From Dromiciops gliroides (Eukaryota > Chordata > Mammalia > Microbiotheria > Microbiotheriidae): DNA of 64,000 bases. The position numbers and the translations under genes are program-made. The stretch lies in assembly GCF_019393635.1 (NCBI RefSeq), contig NC_057861.1, positions 656,917,724-656,981,723 of the forward strand, written 5' to 3'. The notes under the pieces are model-generated. The model had not been told where the DNA came from. It was given only the letters and a program-made list of their open reading frames with translations, and searched no databases. This document shows positions 32,000-42,651 of the stretch, in pieces; positions within the stretch are counted from its first letter, which is position 1, and every line of letters begins with the position of its first letter.

Positions 32000-32235
32000 T
32001 TCTGGGTAGATATTGTTTCCCCTAAATGCATAGGAAGAGGGTTTTATACATTTCCTCCACAAAACTTCTCTCATCCTCTAGTTTCTGGTAGTCCCTCACT
32101 TCTCACTTACTGTATATTCAGTTCATGATGTATTTATATATGTTTTGTATCCATCCCTTAAACTTTATGATAAACTGTCATACAATGTAAGTTCCTTGAA
32201 GGTAGTGACTTTCATCTTTGTCTTCTTTTAGTGAG
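32000..32235 (+). repeat. L2 LINE 3' end fragment
   Basis: TTCAGTTCATGATGTATTTA and the block CAATGTAAGTTCCTTGAAGG, GTAGTGACTTTCATC correspond to the L2 3' region (GAGGGCAGGGACT block). Confidence 0.55.
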
Positions 32236-32940
32236 ACAAAAATTGTCCAGGGATCTGTTGATAGAGCTACTGCTGCCAATTATAACAATCAATGGCACAA
32301 ATATGGAAAAAACCCCCACAATTTATTATGTTCAGAACATAGGCATCACTGTATACAAAAACCAGTGATCCCTACACATCAGTTTTAACAATCTTATATA
32401 GGTTTTGGTTACATAAGCTGAATGAGTATAATAGAATTTCAAAGAGTAAATAAGAGAAGATAAAGATTTATAAATTAAAGAACGGTTGGCAGAAGCGGGG
32501 GCCCTTCAGGTGAAACAGGAAACTAGCCAATAAACACTGGGAGTTATAGCTGATATCTTTTTTTGTTTGTTTTTGTTTTTTAGTGAGGCAATTGGGGTTA
32601 GGTGACTTGCCCAGGGTCACAAAGCTAGTTAAGTGTTAAGTGTCTGAGGCCGGATTTGAACTCAGGTAGTCTGGACTCCAGGGCTGGTACTCTATCCACT
32701 GCTCCACCTAGCTGCCCCTTATAGCTGATATCTTAAGTTGGAATTTGCAAACAAACAGAGCAGGAACTAACTAGGTAACACCAGGGCTATAATTGATGTA
32801 AGCTTGATTTTGCAGGTTTTAGATAGTTATATGACCTGATCATCTTAAGTAAATGGCAGTAATAAGGTTGAACTAGAAATTTTCTTATTATGTTTTCCTA
32901 TTAAATGCTAGATAAGGATGAGAGTATTAAATTGTCAATT
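32236..32940. other. Unassigned, LTR-like texture, split by a WSINE1 copy
   Basis: Two halves (32236-32558 and 32719-32940) flank a SINE. Contains AATAAAC-type hexamers, but no ends with a target duplication could be defined. Confidence 0.3.
32544..32733 (-). repeat. WSINE1-type SINE with 15-bp target duplication
   Basis: TTATAGCTGATATCT at 32544-32558 and 32719-32733 flanks an antisense copy. Confidence 0.95.
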
Positions 32941-32944
32941 CATG

Positions 32945-33262
32945 CAATCAATCAATAAACAATATTAAGTTCCTACTATGTGCTAGGCACTGTGCTAAAC
33001 ACTGGAAATACAAAAAGAAGCAAAAAACAATTCCTGCCCTAAAGGAGCTTACAATCTAATGGGGGTAGGGGGCAGCTAGGTGGCACAGTGTATAAAGCAC
33101 TGGCCCTGGATTCAGGAGTTCCTGAGTTCAAATCCGACCTCAGACACTTGACACTTACTAGCTGTGTGACCTTGGGCAAGTCGCTTAACTCCCACTGTCC
33201 TGCAAAAAACCCCAAACAAAACAAACAAATAAACAATCTAATGAGGGTGACAACATTTTATT
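32945..33262 (+). repeat. THER-type SINE split by WSINE1
   Basis: CTACTATGTGCTAGGCACTG, CTGCCCTAAAGGAGCTTACA. A sense WSINE1 at about 33067-33232 lies between ACAATCTAATG at 33051-33061 and 33233-33243. Confidence 0.9.
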
Positions 33263-33644
33263 TGTCCCAAGAACAAGCAGCATGAATCATGTAGAGACCC
33301 CTTCCAAAGAAGGAGCTCTCAAATGTTCCCCTTTTTTGTGACAGTATATAAACCGTTTTTTCCCTCTTTCACTAGTTACAGGGTAAGTTCGTTAGCATGA
33401 TACAAATTAACCTAAAGCAAATCCTATAACAGGCAACTTAAAGAAACAAGGATGCTTAGATATTTGATACGGAGAATAATAAAATCTATTTACTCTCTTG
33501 GGAAAAGAAGTTAGTGAATAAGGACTTATCTGCTAACTATCTGGGTTCAGTTTGGAGTTTAGTCAAAGGGCATTTTGCTCCTATTAATCTGGGGTTTCAT
33601 AAAATCCTTTTGAATAATAAGGCAGCTCCATCAAATCTAGCTTG
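33263..33644. other. Unassigned sequence
   Basis: No gene or named repeat. A TATA-like GTATATAAACC is at about 33345. Confidence 0.3.
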
Positions 33645-33813
33645 TCCATACATTCTTTTTTTTTTTTTTTTTTTGTGGGGCAATGAGTGACTTGCCCAAG
33701 GTCACACAATAAGTGTCAAGTGTCTGAGGCCAGATTTGAATTCATGTCCTCCTGAATCTAGGCTGGAACTTTATCCACTGTGCCACCTAGCTGTCCCTCA
33801 TCCAAACATTCTT
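33645..33813 (-). repeat. WSINE1-type SINE with 13-bp target duplication
   Basis: TCCATACATTCTT at 33645-33657 and TCCAAACATTCTT at 33801-33813 flank an antisense copy with a T17 tail. Confidence 0.92.
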
Positions 33814-33821
33814 ATTAACAA

Positions 33822-34000
33822 TACAGGGGCAGCTAGATGGCGCAGTGGATAGAGCACTGGCCTTGGAGTCAGGAGTACCTGAGTTCGGATCCGGCCTCAG
33901 ACACTTAACACTTGCTGGCTGTGTGACCCTGGGCAAGTCACTTGACCCCAATTGCCTCACTTAAAAAAAACAACAACAAAAAAACCCCAATACATACATA
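33822..34000 (+). repeat. WSINE1-type SINE, tail growing into (ATAC)n
   Basis: Sense copy from GGGGCAGCTAGATGGCGCAG (33827) to the A tail at 33962-33984, followed by ATACATACATACAT repeats. 34001-34350 is otherwise unassigned. Confidence 0.92.
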
Positions 34001-34356
34001 CATATACATCCACATGTACACATATAATATTTCATATATATCAAACTATATAAAGGATAAATAGGAAATTATTAAAAGAGGGGTTAAGGAAGACTTCCTG
34101 TAGGTGAGATTTTAGTAGGGACTTAAAGGAAGACAGGGAAACCAGTAGTCCAAGCTAAGGAAAGAAAGCTTAAAACTCCATACAGCCAGTTCTGCTATGA
34201 TGTTTATCTAAAAAATGAGGATTTGTTTCAGTGAGATTGATATATTAGGGAACATTGTGAGCATAATTCAAATTTTGAGTTACCTTCTGTGTGATTTCTT
34301 TTAATAGGAAGCTGCAAGAGAATAAAAAACTATACCACTTCACAATAACTCACAAG

Positions 34357-34512
34357 GTGCAACTTTTTGGGGGGAAGCAATTGGGGTTAAGTGACTTGCA
34401 CAGGGTCACACAGCTAGTAAATATCTGAGGCCAGATTTGAACTCAGGTCCTCCTGATTCAAGTGCTGGTGCTCTATCCACTGCACCACCTATCTACTCCA
34501 ATGTAACTTTTT
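34357..34512 (-). repeat. WSINE1-type SINE
   Basis: Antisense copy; flanks GTGCAACTTTTT and ATGTAACTTTTT are the diverged target duplication. Confidence 0.88.
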
Positions 34513-36622
34513 AAACATCCATTTCCACAAACAAATACCATATTTATTGTATATCTTCTGATGCAGTAGGGCCTCTGGGTAGAGAAAGGCTGATTCTTAT
34601 CACTCCCGCCCTTCTGCAGTGGTCTCTGGCTCCCACCACCCAGACTTATGGCCTACACAACTTGTCTGGAACTTTGACAGCCTTGTCCATGGAAACTTGA
34701 GTGCAGGCTGAACAGCAGCCTAAGAACTCTGAGGCTGCCACTGTTTATCATAGTATTTATATATTTCTTAACCATTTGACATATATAAAACTGCTACCAT
34801 TTTCATAAGTTTTCTTTATTTTCTTATATTTCACTGATGAATTCTTTGAGTGTTTTGCTCCTAACCCCCTTTCCCACATAAACCCTGGGGTTTTTATTGC
34901 ATGATTTTGAATAGTATGGTGCTGTTTGGGAATGTATATGTAGCATTATAGCATACTGACTGTATTCTCCAAGGGGTAGAATAGTAAGGCCTGTGGTCAA
35001 GAAAGTATTTTCACTTTTTTTTCAAGGGAAGAAAAACAACTGGGAAAGAGTCAGGAAGGTCTCCACAACCTTCACCCTACTGTCTTCTCCTTCCTTTCTG
35101 CCAAATCCCATTCATCCACTTAGTACTGATCTAACATTCAGACATGCCAGTCAGTGTCAGGGAAGTAGCTTGCTAACATTTTCCCTTTGCAAAGAGGATT
35201 GCTGCTTCATCAGTATAAATACCTTTACAACAGAAATAGCTAATCCAGGATCAGACAGGGTCACAGGCAAATAAATAATGATCTATTATGCTAATAGATT
35301 CCACCTTGTATAGCAGATTGCATTGTTTATAATCACTGGGATATCTTTCAGGCAGACTATATAAATATGCTTTTATCTTTTAAAATATTAACATTCATAC
35401 CACCAAGTGATTTATTTATCATAAAATGTGATGGTACCTTCCCCTCTACCTCTTGTTTTAAGAATTGCAATCAAGTTAACACTACCAATTCTTCTATTGT
35501 TCATTCAGCATCCTGGTGACTTCCCAGACTGAAAATACCCTTTCTTGTCCACCACTTCTGTATAAATGTTGTCTTACCCTATTAGAGAGTGTAATAGGAA
35601 TGAGTTGGCCTATGGCAAAGGGAGGGCAGCCCTTAAACCCTGTGCAGATATTCCTGGCATGAAAACTCAGTGTGAGTCTGTTTTCAGTCATGTGTGACTG
35701 AGGGACTGGCACTGTGGGATGACATAAAGGCTTCTATTTGATTTCACAGCCAGAAGAACCGATGACTCAGGGTTGCTGAGCTAGGACTTGGTGTGCCTGC
35801 AAAAGGGCTGACCTATCCTTTTGTAGTTCTCTTTTCTTTTTGCGGCTGTGAGAAGGCAGGACTATTTAGAACTGGTCACAAGAGCCAGGTGGGAGAGAGG
35901 AAACTTGTCTCCATTCCCCTACCCAGCAATGGTGGTAGTGGGTAAATGGTCTTTTCTATCTCTTTTTGTGTTTGTTCTTTGCTCTTAGATGAATGAATAT
36001 CTTAAAATGGAATAGTCCAAGCAGTGTCCTTATGAGTTTGGAAAATCCAAAGATCCATTAGCAATCAGAACTTAATGATGGCGGTAACTGCTTACTCAAC
36101 ATGGTAGCAGTACCCACTGGAGGTGGGAGTGATTAAGCATTAACCTTGAGGTGAACATGCCAGGAAGCTACCTTCTGAGCATTTCACGATCTAGAGAGAT
36201 TTCAGTACAGTAGCTGGTGACTTTTCTTTCCCCAGTACCATAAAAGAAGGTGAAGGGGGCTGGAGGAGAATACCAGTGCAACAGAATAGACTGACCCAGT
36301 GGAGAAGCCATCTGGGTCAGTGGGGCTGCCTAGCCTGGCATAGGATCAGCCCTGTCTAGCCCAGCAGTGGATGGCGCATCCAGCAAAGATGATAAACTTT
36401 TCAAGTAACCAGCCTAATTGAGCTGCAGAGTAATTATCTCTGATGCCATGTTTTATGTTGAACATTGTGAGGACTCCATAAAGGGGTGAATGGGAAAGGC
36501 TTCCAGGGTCAGGAGGTACTCCTTTACCATACATTTTCTCTACATGTGTGCCTTATTACCATTGTATTTTACAATAGACCAAACTAATTCCCATTCTCTC
36601 CTTGAACTCTTTGGGTTTTTGT
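34513..36622. other. 2.1 kb without recognised genes or repeats
   Basis: Mixed AT-rich sequence. Short ORFs have no family signature. Some of it may be unrecognised old LTR or L2 sequence; I cannot name any. Confidence 0.35.
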
Positions 36623-36807
36623 CAAAGATTGTGCCCTAGGGGCAGCTAGGTGGCGCAGTGGATAGAGCACCGGCCCTGGAGTCAGGAGTACCTGAGTTCA
36701 AATCTGGCCTCAGACATTTAACACTTACTAGCTGTGTGACCCTGGGCAAGTCACTTAACCCCAATTGCCTCACTTAAAAAAAAAATCAAACAAAGATTGT
36801 GCCCTAG
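36623..36807 (+). repeat. WSINE1-type SINE with 17-bp target duplication
   Basis: CAAAGATTGTGCCCTAG at 36623-36639 and 36791-36807. The SINE landed next to the older hAT copy and duplicated part of the hAT target site. Confidence 0.96.
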
Positions 36808-37562
36808 ACTAGGGTTTCTTAAACTTTTTCCACTTGAGACCCCTTTTTGCCAGAGAAATCTTTATTTTATTTTATTAATTTTTCTAATTACATGTAAAGA
36901 TTTTTTTTGAGTTCCAATTTTTTCTCCCATCCTCCCTTCCCTCCCCCATCTTGAAGCCAGCAAGCAATCTGATATAGGTTACACATTACAATCATGTTAA
37001 ACATATTTCCACATTAGTCACGTTATAAGAGAAGAATCAGAACAAAAGGAAAAAATGCAAGAATAAACAACAACAACAAAGCAACAACAAAAGTGAAAAT
37101 AAGTATGCTTCAATCTGCATTCAGACTGCATAGTTCTTTTTTTGAATGTGGAGAGCATTTTCCATCATGAATCTTTTAGCATTGTCTTGGATCATTGTAT
37201 TGATGAAAAGAGTTGTCTATCACAGTCATCACACAATGCTGCTGATACTGTATACAATGTTCTGCTGGTTCTGCTCATTTCACTCAGCATCAATTCATGT
37301 AAGTCTTTCCAGGTTTTTCTGAAATCCATCTGCTTATCATTTCTTACAACACATTCATTACATTCACATGCGACAACTTGTTCAGCCATTCCCCAATTGA
37401 TGGACATCCCCTGGAGAAATTGTTATGCCACTTTGGGAATATAGGTATATAGAATAGGTATACATAACCTTTTACTGTTGCCAAATTTTTCACAACCACC
37501 ATATTCAATTATGTGATCTTATATGGGGTTGTGACCCATAGTTAAGAAACATTGCCCTAGAC
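36802..37562. mobile_element. hAT-type MITE (8-bp target CCCTAGAC) carrying an L1 insertion
   Basis: Exact 8-bp duplications at 36802-36809 and 37555-37562, the length typical of hAT elements. Ends are AGGGTTTCTTAAACTTTTTC and GTTAAGAAACATTG. Without the L1 insert (36866-37413) and its target copy the element is about 184 bp, matching the intact relative at 27006. Confidence 0.85.
36853..37426 (-). mobile_element. 5'-truncated L1 3' end inside the MITE
   Basis: Insert 36866-37413 with a diverged 13-bp duplication (GAGAAAT..TTAT) at both sides. Carries the ORF2 C-terminal end (WKDLHELMLSEMSRTSRTLY), the 3' UTR with the CCCTTCCCTCCCCC tract and an A tail. Confidence 0.85.
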
Positions 37563-37715
37563 ATTGGGGAGCATGTTTTGTACCAATTATTCTTACTGTA
37601 CCTTCTCAGCAAATCCTTTCCCTCCAAAAGCCAAAGGGGCTAATTGGTTATTGATATGGAGTACACTAGTGAGGACTAATGACCACAAGTACTAGAAATA
37701 GAGTCCCTGGTGGTT
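37563..37715. other. Unassigned sequence
   Basis: The last part (AGTCCCTGGTGGTTACCCCT) vaguely resembles 40375-40395 in an LTR-like stretch; not enough to name. Confidence 0.25.
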
Positions 37716-38020
37716 ACCCCTGGAACTACTTGCATGACTTTATGCAAATCTATTTCCTGGCTTCCTTCAATTCTTAGCTCAAACTTCACCTTTTACAAGA
37801 GACCATTCCAATTCCCCTCAATGCTGGTTTTTTCCCTTCTCAGATTGCTTTCAATTTACCAGGCATATATCTTATATGTACATAGTTGTTTGCATATTGT
37901 ATCACTCATTAGAATGTGAATCCTTTGAGGGTAGGAAGTGTTTTTCTACTTTTTTTTCACTCCCAATGCTTAGCACAAAGCCTGTCACATGATAAGTTCT
38001 TAATCAATGCTTTTTGACTT
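37716..38020 (+). repeat. L2 LINE 3' end
   Basis: TTAGCTCAAACTTCACCTTT, ATGTACATAGTTGTTTGCAT, GAATCCTTTGAGGGTAGGAA, CCCAATGCTTAGCACAAAGC: the L2 3' UTR in order. Confidence 0.75.
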
Positions 38021-38024
38021 GACA

Positions 38025-38125
38025 ACTTCTGGGTACCCCAGTTTTCTCATCTGTAAAATGAGGGAATGGAATTGGTGACCTCAAAGGTCATTTCCAACTC
38101 TAAATCTTTGATCCTATGATGTTAT
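38025..38125 (+). repeat. MIR-family SINE tail
   Basis: CAGTTTTCTCATCTGTAAAA, GGAATTGGTGACCTCAAAGG, CTAAATCTTTGATCCTATGA. Confidence 0.7.
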
Positions 38126-38149
38126 AGTTGTTGGTACTCATGGTTCACC

Positions 38150-38620
38150 TAAAAATACTCATTTTTATTTTCACTTTCTCTGGAAAGACTTACATCAACT
38201 GCAAAGTGTAGTGAGCAGGACCAGAAGAACATTGTATACAGTAAGAGCGATGTTGTACAGTGATCAACTGTGAATGACTTATTCTCAGCGATACAGTAAT
38301 CCAAGACAGTCCTGATGGACTTATAATGACAAATGCCATCCATCTCCAGAGAAGGAGAAAACTAAGGGAGTCTGTATGCAGACTGAAGTTTACTTTTTAA
38401 AACTTTATTTTTATTTATTTTGGTCTGTTTCTTTTAAAACATGACTAATATGGAAATATATTTCTCATTACTGCACATGTATAACCTATATCCACTTACT
38501 TGCCTTCTTGTTGAGGCGGGGTCAGTCGGGAGTTCAGGTGGGAGAGAATTTGGGATTCAAAATTTTTAAAAATGTTAAAAATGGTTTTTACATGTAATTG
38601 GGGAAAATAAAACATTAAAT
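38150..38620 (+). repeat. L1-type 3' end
   Basis: ATTCTCAGCGATACAGTAAT, CATCCATCTCCAGAGAAGG, GGAGTCTGTATGCAGACTGA and the end TTTTTACATGTAATTGGGGA plus AATAAAA. Same 3' family as 62.55-63.07 kb. Confidence 0.65.
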
Positions 38621-38639
38621 ATTTTCATTTTTAACTACA

Positions 38640-38750
38640 AGAGGCAGTTTGTCATAGTGGATAGAGAGCTGATGTCAGAATCAGGAGTACCTGGATTAAA
38701 GATGGCCTCTGCCGCTATGCATTCTCAAAAGAAGTTGCTCCTTACAATAA
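38640..38750 (+). repeat. CORE-SINE head fragment
   Basis: GGCAGTTTGTCATAGTGGAT and CAGAATCAGGAGTACCTGGA resemble the head of the 2755-type SINE; truncated. Confidence 0.5.
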
Positions 38751-38751
38751 A

Positions 38752-38935
38752 GAAATGACCGATTTAGGGGGCGGCTAGGTGGCGCAGTGGATAAATCAAC
38801 GGCCCTGGATTCAGGAGTACCTGAGTTCAAGTCTGGCCTCAGACATTTGATACTTACTAGCTGTGTGACCCTGGGCAAGTCACTTAACCCCCATTGCCTC
38901 GCCAAAAAAAAAAAAAAAAGGAAATGACAGATTTA
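38752..38935 (+). repeat. WSINE1-type SINE with 15-bp target duplication
   Basis: GAAATGACCGATTTA and GAAATGACAGATTTA (one difference) flank the SINE at 38767-38920; A17 tail. 38936-39209 is unassigned. Confidence 0.95.
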
Positions 38936-39209
38936 ATAAAAACAAAACAAACCCCCAAACTTCACAATCATAGCTCATCGTATCTCAAAATTCTGTTCCC
39001 TGTTTCAAATGATATTGTTTTCTCCTAGGAGTTCAACTATAATTTGTTTGTGTGTACTACATAAATCTACTTTTGAGCTTCTTTCTTAGGCCAGATCCAA
39101 TAATCCAATGTATTGTGTATGTACACACAATAGGGGTGTATCCTTTTTGGATTTCAGAAAAGTTGAGGGGAAAAGATAGAGACAATAACAGGTAAGGTGA
39201 GGTCTTTTT

Positions 39210-39395
39210 TAGGGTGTTGTTGTTCAGCTGTTTCAGTTGTACCTAACTCTCCATAATCCTTTTTTGGGGTTTTCTTGGCAAGAAAACATGGAATGCTTTG
39301 CCATTTCCTTCTTCAGCTCATTTTACAGATGAGGAACTGAGGCAAACAGGGTTAAGTGATTTGCCCAAGGGTCACACAGCTAGTAAGTAAGTAAA
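39210..39395 (-). repeat. CORE-SINE with RTE/BovB-like tail
   Basis: Antisense: TGTTGTTGTTCAGCTGTTTC, GGGGTTTTCTTGGCAAGAAA, TTTGCCATTTCCTTCTTCAG, CAGGGTTAAGTGATTTGCCC. Confidence 0.75.
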
Positions 39396-39399
39396 GGAA

Positions 39400-40490
39400 G
39401 TATTTCACACCTTGGAAGAGGTCTGAGGCTTTGAATAGCTCAATTGCATAGGAAAAGTCTGGCAAGGAAAATAAGCTAGCTCCAGAGCACAGATTGCCTC
39501 AATACCTTTGTCCCTAGACACTTTGCTTAAGATCTTAAAAGGAATCCAGGCACTTTAGCTGACTGGTCAACATATATAAAAGTATGGTTTCTCATTAGGG
39601 GAACCCGGCAGAACTGTCAAATGACAGAAGCTAAGATGTCTTCTACTTCCTGCCTGGGAGGTATCAAAGAGGAAAGGTTTCTGCCAACTCTAGAACTAGT
39701 GTTTCTGCCCTTTATGAAAGAGTGCAGTAGTAATCCAGCTGAAAAGCACACTTATAACACCCTAAAAGACCAAACTCAATAACACCCAGCTGAGGCAGAG
39801 GCTGGAGGTGGTACAGCGGGAAGCTTCCTACTGAAGAGGGAGCTCAGAGTGTCCAGTATATCAATCTGCCTGGCAGAGACCCATCCAAGAGACCTGTCCT
39901 GATCAGGTGCATGAATGACCTTCCTGGCCCAGCGTGACAGCAGCTATAGGGAGTAAGCAGGGGGAAGCCAGCCCAGCAGCAAACAGACTTGTCCGGCAGA
40001 GACTTCACATCCTGCAAGAAGCAAGCTCAGCTGATCCATCTTTCCAGCTGTGACATCATGCCCTGAGAGGAACCATCCTAGCTGAGTCGTGAAGTAACTT
40101 ATTCATCACTGATGCCACACCCCAAAGTAAACTTTGTGAGGACTTTCTGGAGAAAAAGCTACTGGTTCTAGAATTGCCTTAGCCACAGGTATTTCCTTCA
40201 TATATGCCTTATTGTTGTATTATGTCTGTGCCCTCCCTCCACCATTGTAGGAGAGCACGTTCCAAGTTTTGGGAAAAATGCTTTGTACCTACCGTTCTTT
40301 CAATGTCACTTGAGTAAATACCTTTGCTTGGAATTAACAGAGTTTCTTGGTTAAGTTAATCAGACTAGGAGTAGTCACCCACAGGGTTGCCCCTAGAACC
40401 CAAAGTAATAGTCTCCTCTCTGGGGATCCAACTTGTCACTGCTAGGGCAAGTTGAAAAGTGAGTTCAGAGATGGTACAACAATGATGAAG
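39400..40490. other. LTR-like stretch of about 1.1 kb, ends not defined
   Basis: Non-repetitive GC-moderate sequence with a 3' part (ATGTCTGTGCCCTCCCTCC, GAGTAAATACCTTTGCTTGG, AGTCACCCACAGGGTTGCCC) that reads like the U3/R end of an old LTR. No paired ends or target duplication found, so this is only a suspicion. Confidence 0.3.
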
Positions 40491-40564
40491 GAAAAAGTTC
40501 TTAGTCTTTTCCTTTACAATCCTCCCCCATAGCAGGTAATCATAGTGCTACCATCTTAAAAAAT

Positions 40565-40868
40565 TGTTTCTCTGGCTGTCTCCCATGTTTGGCATGTTCT
40601 CCCTCCTCATGTCTGCCTACTGGCTTTCCAGGTTTTGTTTAAGTCCCAGTGAAAATCCCATCTTCTAAAAAAAGCTTTTCTCAACACTTCTTATTTCTAA
40701 AGCCTTCCCATTGTTAAATATTTCCTATTTATCCTACGTATACCTTGTCTGTACATATTTGTTTGCTTGTTGTCTTCCTCATTAGATTGTGAGCTCCTTA
40801 AGGGCAGGGACTGTGCTTAGCACAATTCCTGCTACATAGTGGATACTTAATAAATGTTTATTAACTGC
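40565..40868 (+). repeat. L2 LINE 3' end
   Basis: GTTTAAGTCCCAGTGAAAAT, CCTTGTCTGTACATATTTGT, ATTGTGAGCTCCTTAAGGGC, AGGGACTGTGCTTAGCACAA, ACTTAATAAATGTTTATTAA. Well-preserved L2 order. 40869-41039 is unassigned. Confidence 0.85.
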
Positions 40869-41573
40869 AGCATCCTCTCAAGTATCTCAATATGTCCTTT
40901 ATTCTGCCAAACACTACCCCCCCAAATCAAGCTTTTCTAAGATACTAATTCATCCCCTCCCAATAGAAATGCTATTCTTCATAACAAGGGTGACGTTACA
41001 AAGTCACCAAAGGCATGAGTTATTTTTTTCTTCTCTGAATTGGAAGGCACCTTAGAGTCATCCATTCTAACCTGTATTTGAACATGATTATTCTCTACAA
41101 TATAGTTAATGGGTCCCAGGTCAAGCTTTTGCTTGAAGATCTCTAGTGAGGGACAACTCACTACATGCTCAGGCAGCCCATTCTACTTTTGTCTAGATCT
41201 AATTGTTAGAAAACTTTTCATAAGATCAAGTCAAAAGCTACCTCTCTGCGATTTTTATCTATGATCTATAGTGCTGCCTTCTAGGACCACATAGGACAAA
41301 TCTAATCATTTCAAAATATATAATAGCTTTAAAATAGCTATCATGGCCTCCCCAAATCTTTTCTCCTCCAGGCTAATCATTTCCTTCAACCTCACATGGC
41401 ATGATCTCAAGGCCTTTCATTGTTCTTGTTACCTTTCTCTGGGTCACCTTTTGACTTATAAACATCTTTCCTAAAACACAGTGTCAGATATGTAAGATAT
41501 GTTCTGACCAGAGTCGAGTACAATAGGACTATCAAATTTTGAGTCTTCTCAATACTTGTATAATCTTAGACAG

Positions 41574-41822
41574 GAGGCAGCTAGGTGGCTCAGAGGATAG
41601 AATACTAGGCCTTCAGTCAGGAAGACCTGAATTCAAATCCAGCATCAAATGCTTACTAGCTGTGTGACTGTGGGTAAGTCACTTAACTTCTGTTTGCCCC
41701 AATTCACTGGAGAAGGGAATGACAAGCCACTCCATTATTTTTGCCAAGAAAACCCCATAGTCAGCATTGGCATGGTTTGCTACATGGGGTCACAAAGAGT
41801 TGGACAGGACTGAATCACTAAA
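41574..41822 (+). repeat. CORE-SINE with RTE/BovB-like tail, full length
   Basis: Head AGGCAGCTAGGTGGCTCAGA, CORE GCTTACTAGCTGTGTGACTG, tail CAAGCCACTCCATTATTTTT, GCCAAGAAAACCCCATAG and GGGGTCACAAAGAGTTGGAC. The most complete copy of this family here. Confidence 0.85.
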
Positions 41823-41904
41823 CGACCATCTTAGATAAATCATCTTGCCTTTCTAGGCTTTAGTTTCTTTACCTGTAAAATGAGGAAGGGGGGTGGAGTT
41901 GGAA

Positions 41905-42125
41905 CAGAAGTTCCTCAGGTGTGGTCTGGGCACTCCTGGGTGTCCCTGAGATGTTTTTGGGGATCCACAAGATTACAACTATTTTCATAGTAATACTAAG
42001 ATGTTTTAATTTCTAACATGGTAAATATTGATAGATACAACCCAAATAAACAAAAGCTCTTTGGAGGGTGATCCTCAATAAATTTTTTAACATATAAAGG
42101 GGTCCTAAGAACACAAATTTTGAGA
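41905..42125 (+). mobile_element. hAT (Charlie-like) DNA-transposon fragment
   Basis: TCCTCAGGTGTGGTCTGGGC, CTGGGTGTCCCTGAGATG, ACTATTTTCATAGTAATACT, ATGGTAAATATTGATAGATA and the end AAATTTTGAGAATCAC. Non-autonomous, old. Confidence 0.65.
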
Positions 42126-42129
42126 ATCA

Positions 42130-42290
42130 CTTAATTAGCTCATGGGATTTGTAAATAGAAGGGACCTCATAGATCTTCTAGTCCAGTCTGGATATTTCAT
42201 ACATGAGAAAACTGAGCCATAGAGGGTTGAAGTAGCTTGCCAAAGTTCACATTTGATAAGACCTATGAGATACCTTCCAACTCTAAAGTT
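42130..42290 (-). repeat. MIR-family SINE pieces
   Basis: GGGACCTCATAGATCTTCTA, ATGAGAAAACTGAGCCATAG, then CTTCCAACTCTAAAGTTATT. Confidence 0.55.
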
Positions 42291-42587
42291 ATTATCCTAT
42301 GACTCTACTTCTGAATATTATATCTCTCTTCACAAAGTCTAAGATCTCATTAGCTTTTGTGCCTGCTATATCACACTGTTGACCAATATTGGTCTTATGG
42401 TCCACCAAAACTTCTAGATTTTTTTTTCCCAATAAACTTCTATCTAGATGCACCTTCTCCATTTTTGTGTTTGAAGTTGATTTTTTCCAATAAAAGTGCA
42501 AGATTTTTACATTCATCTATATTGAATTTCATCTTGTTAGATTTATAACTGCTAGTTTGTGTCATTCGCAGACTACAATCTGCAAAT

Positions 42588-42651
42588 GAATACAAATCTA
42601 ATTGTATTCGAAGGCATAGATTGTACTCAGTAAGGATACAATCTATGCCTT
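42588..42651. repeat. Two adjacent perfect hairpins within CR1
   Basis: Arms GAATACAA/TTGTATTC at 42588-42595 and 42602-42609 (6-base loop). Then arms AAGGCATAGATTGTA/TACAATCTATGCCTT at 42611-42625 and 42637-42651 (11-base loop). Only the right arm of the second fits the CR1 family wording (ATCTATGCCTTTATC). Confidence 0.9.

Noticed and set aside
34513-36622. Exons of a TAL2 neighbour such as TMEM38B
   Set aside because: No TRIC-channel residues or convincing splice-bounded frames were seen here or elsewhere in the window.
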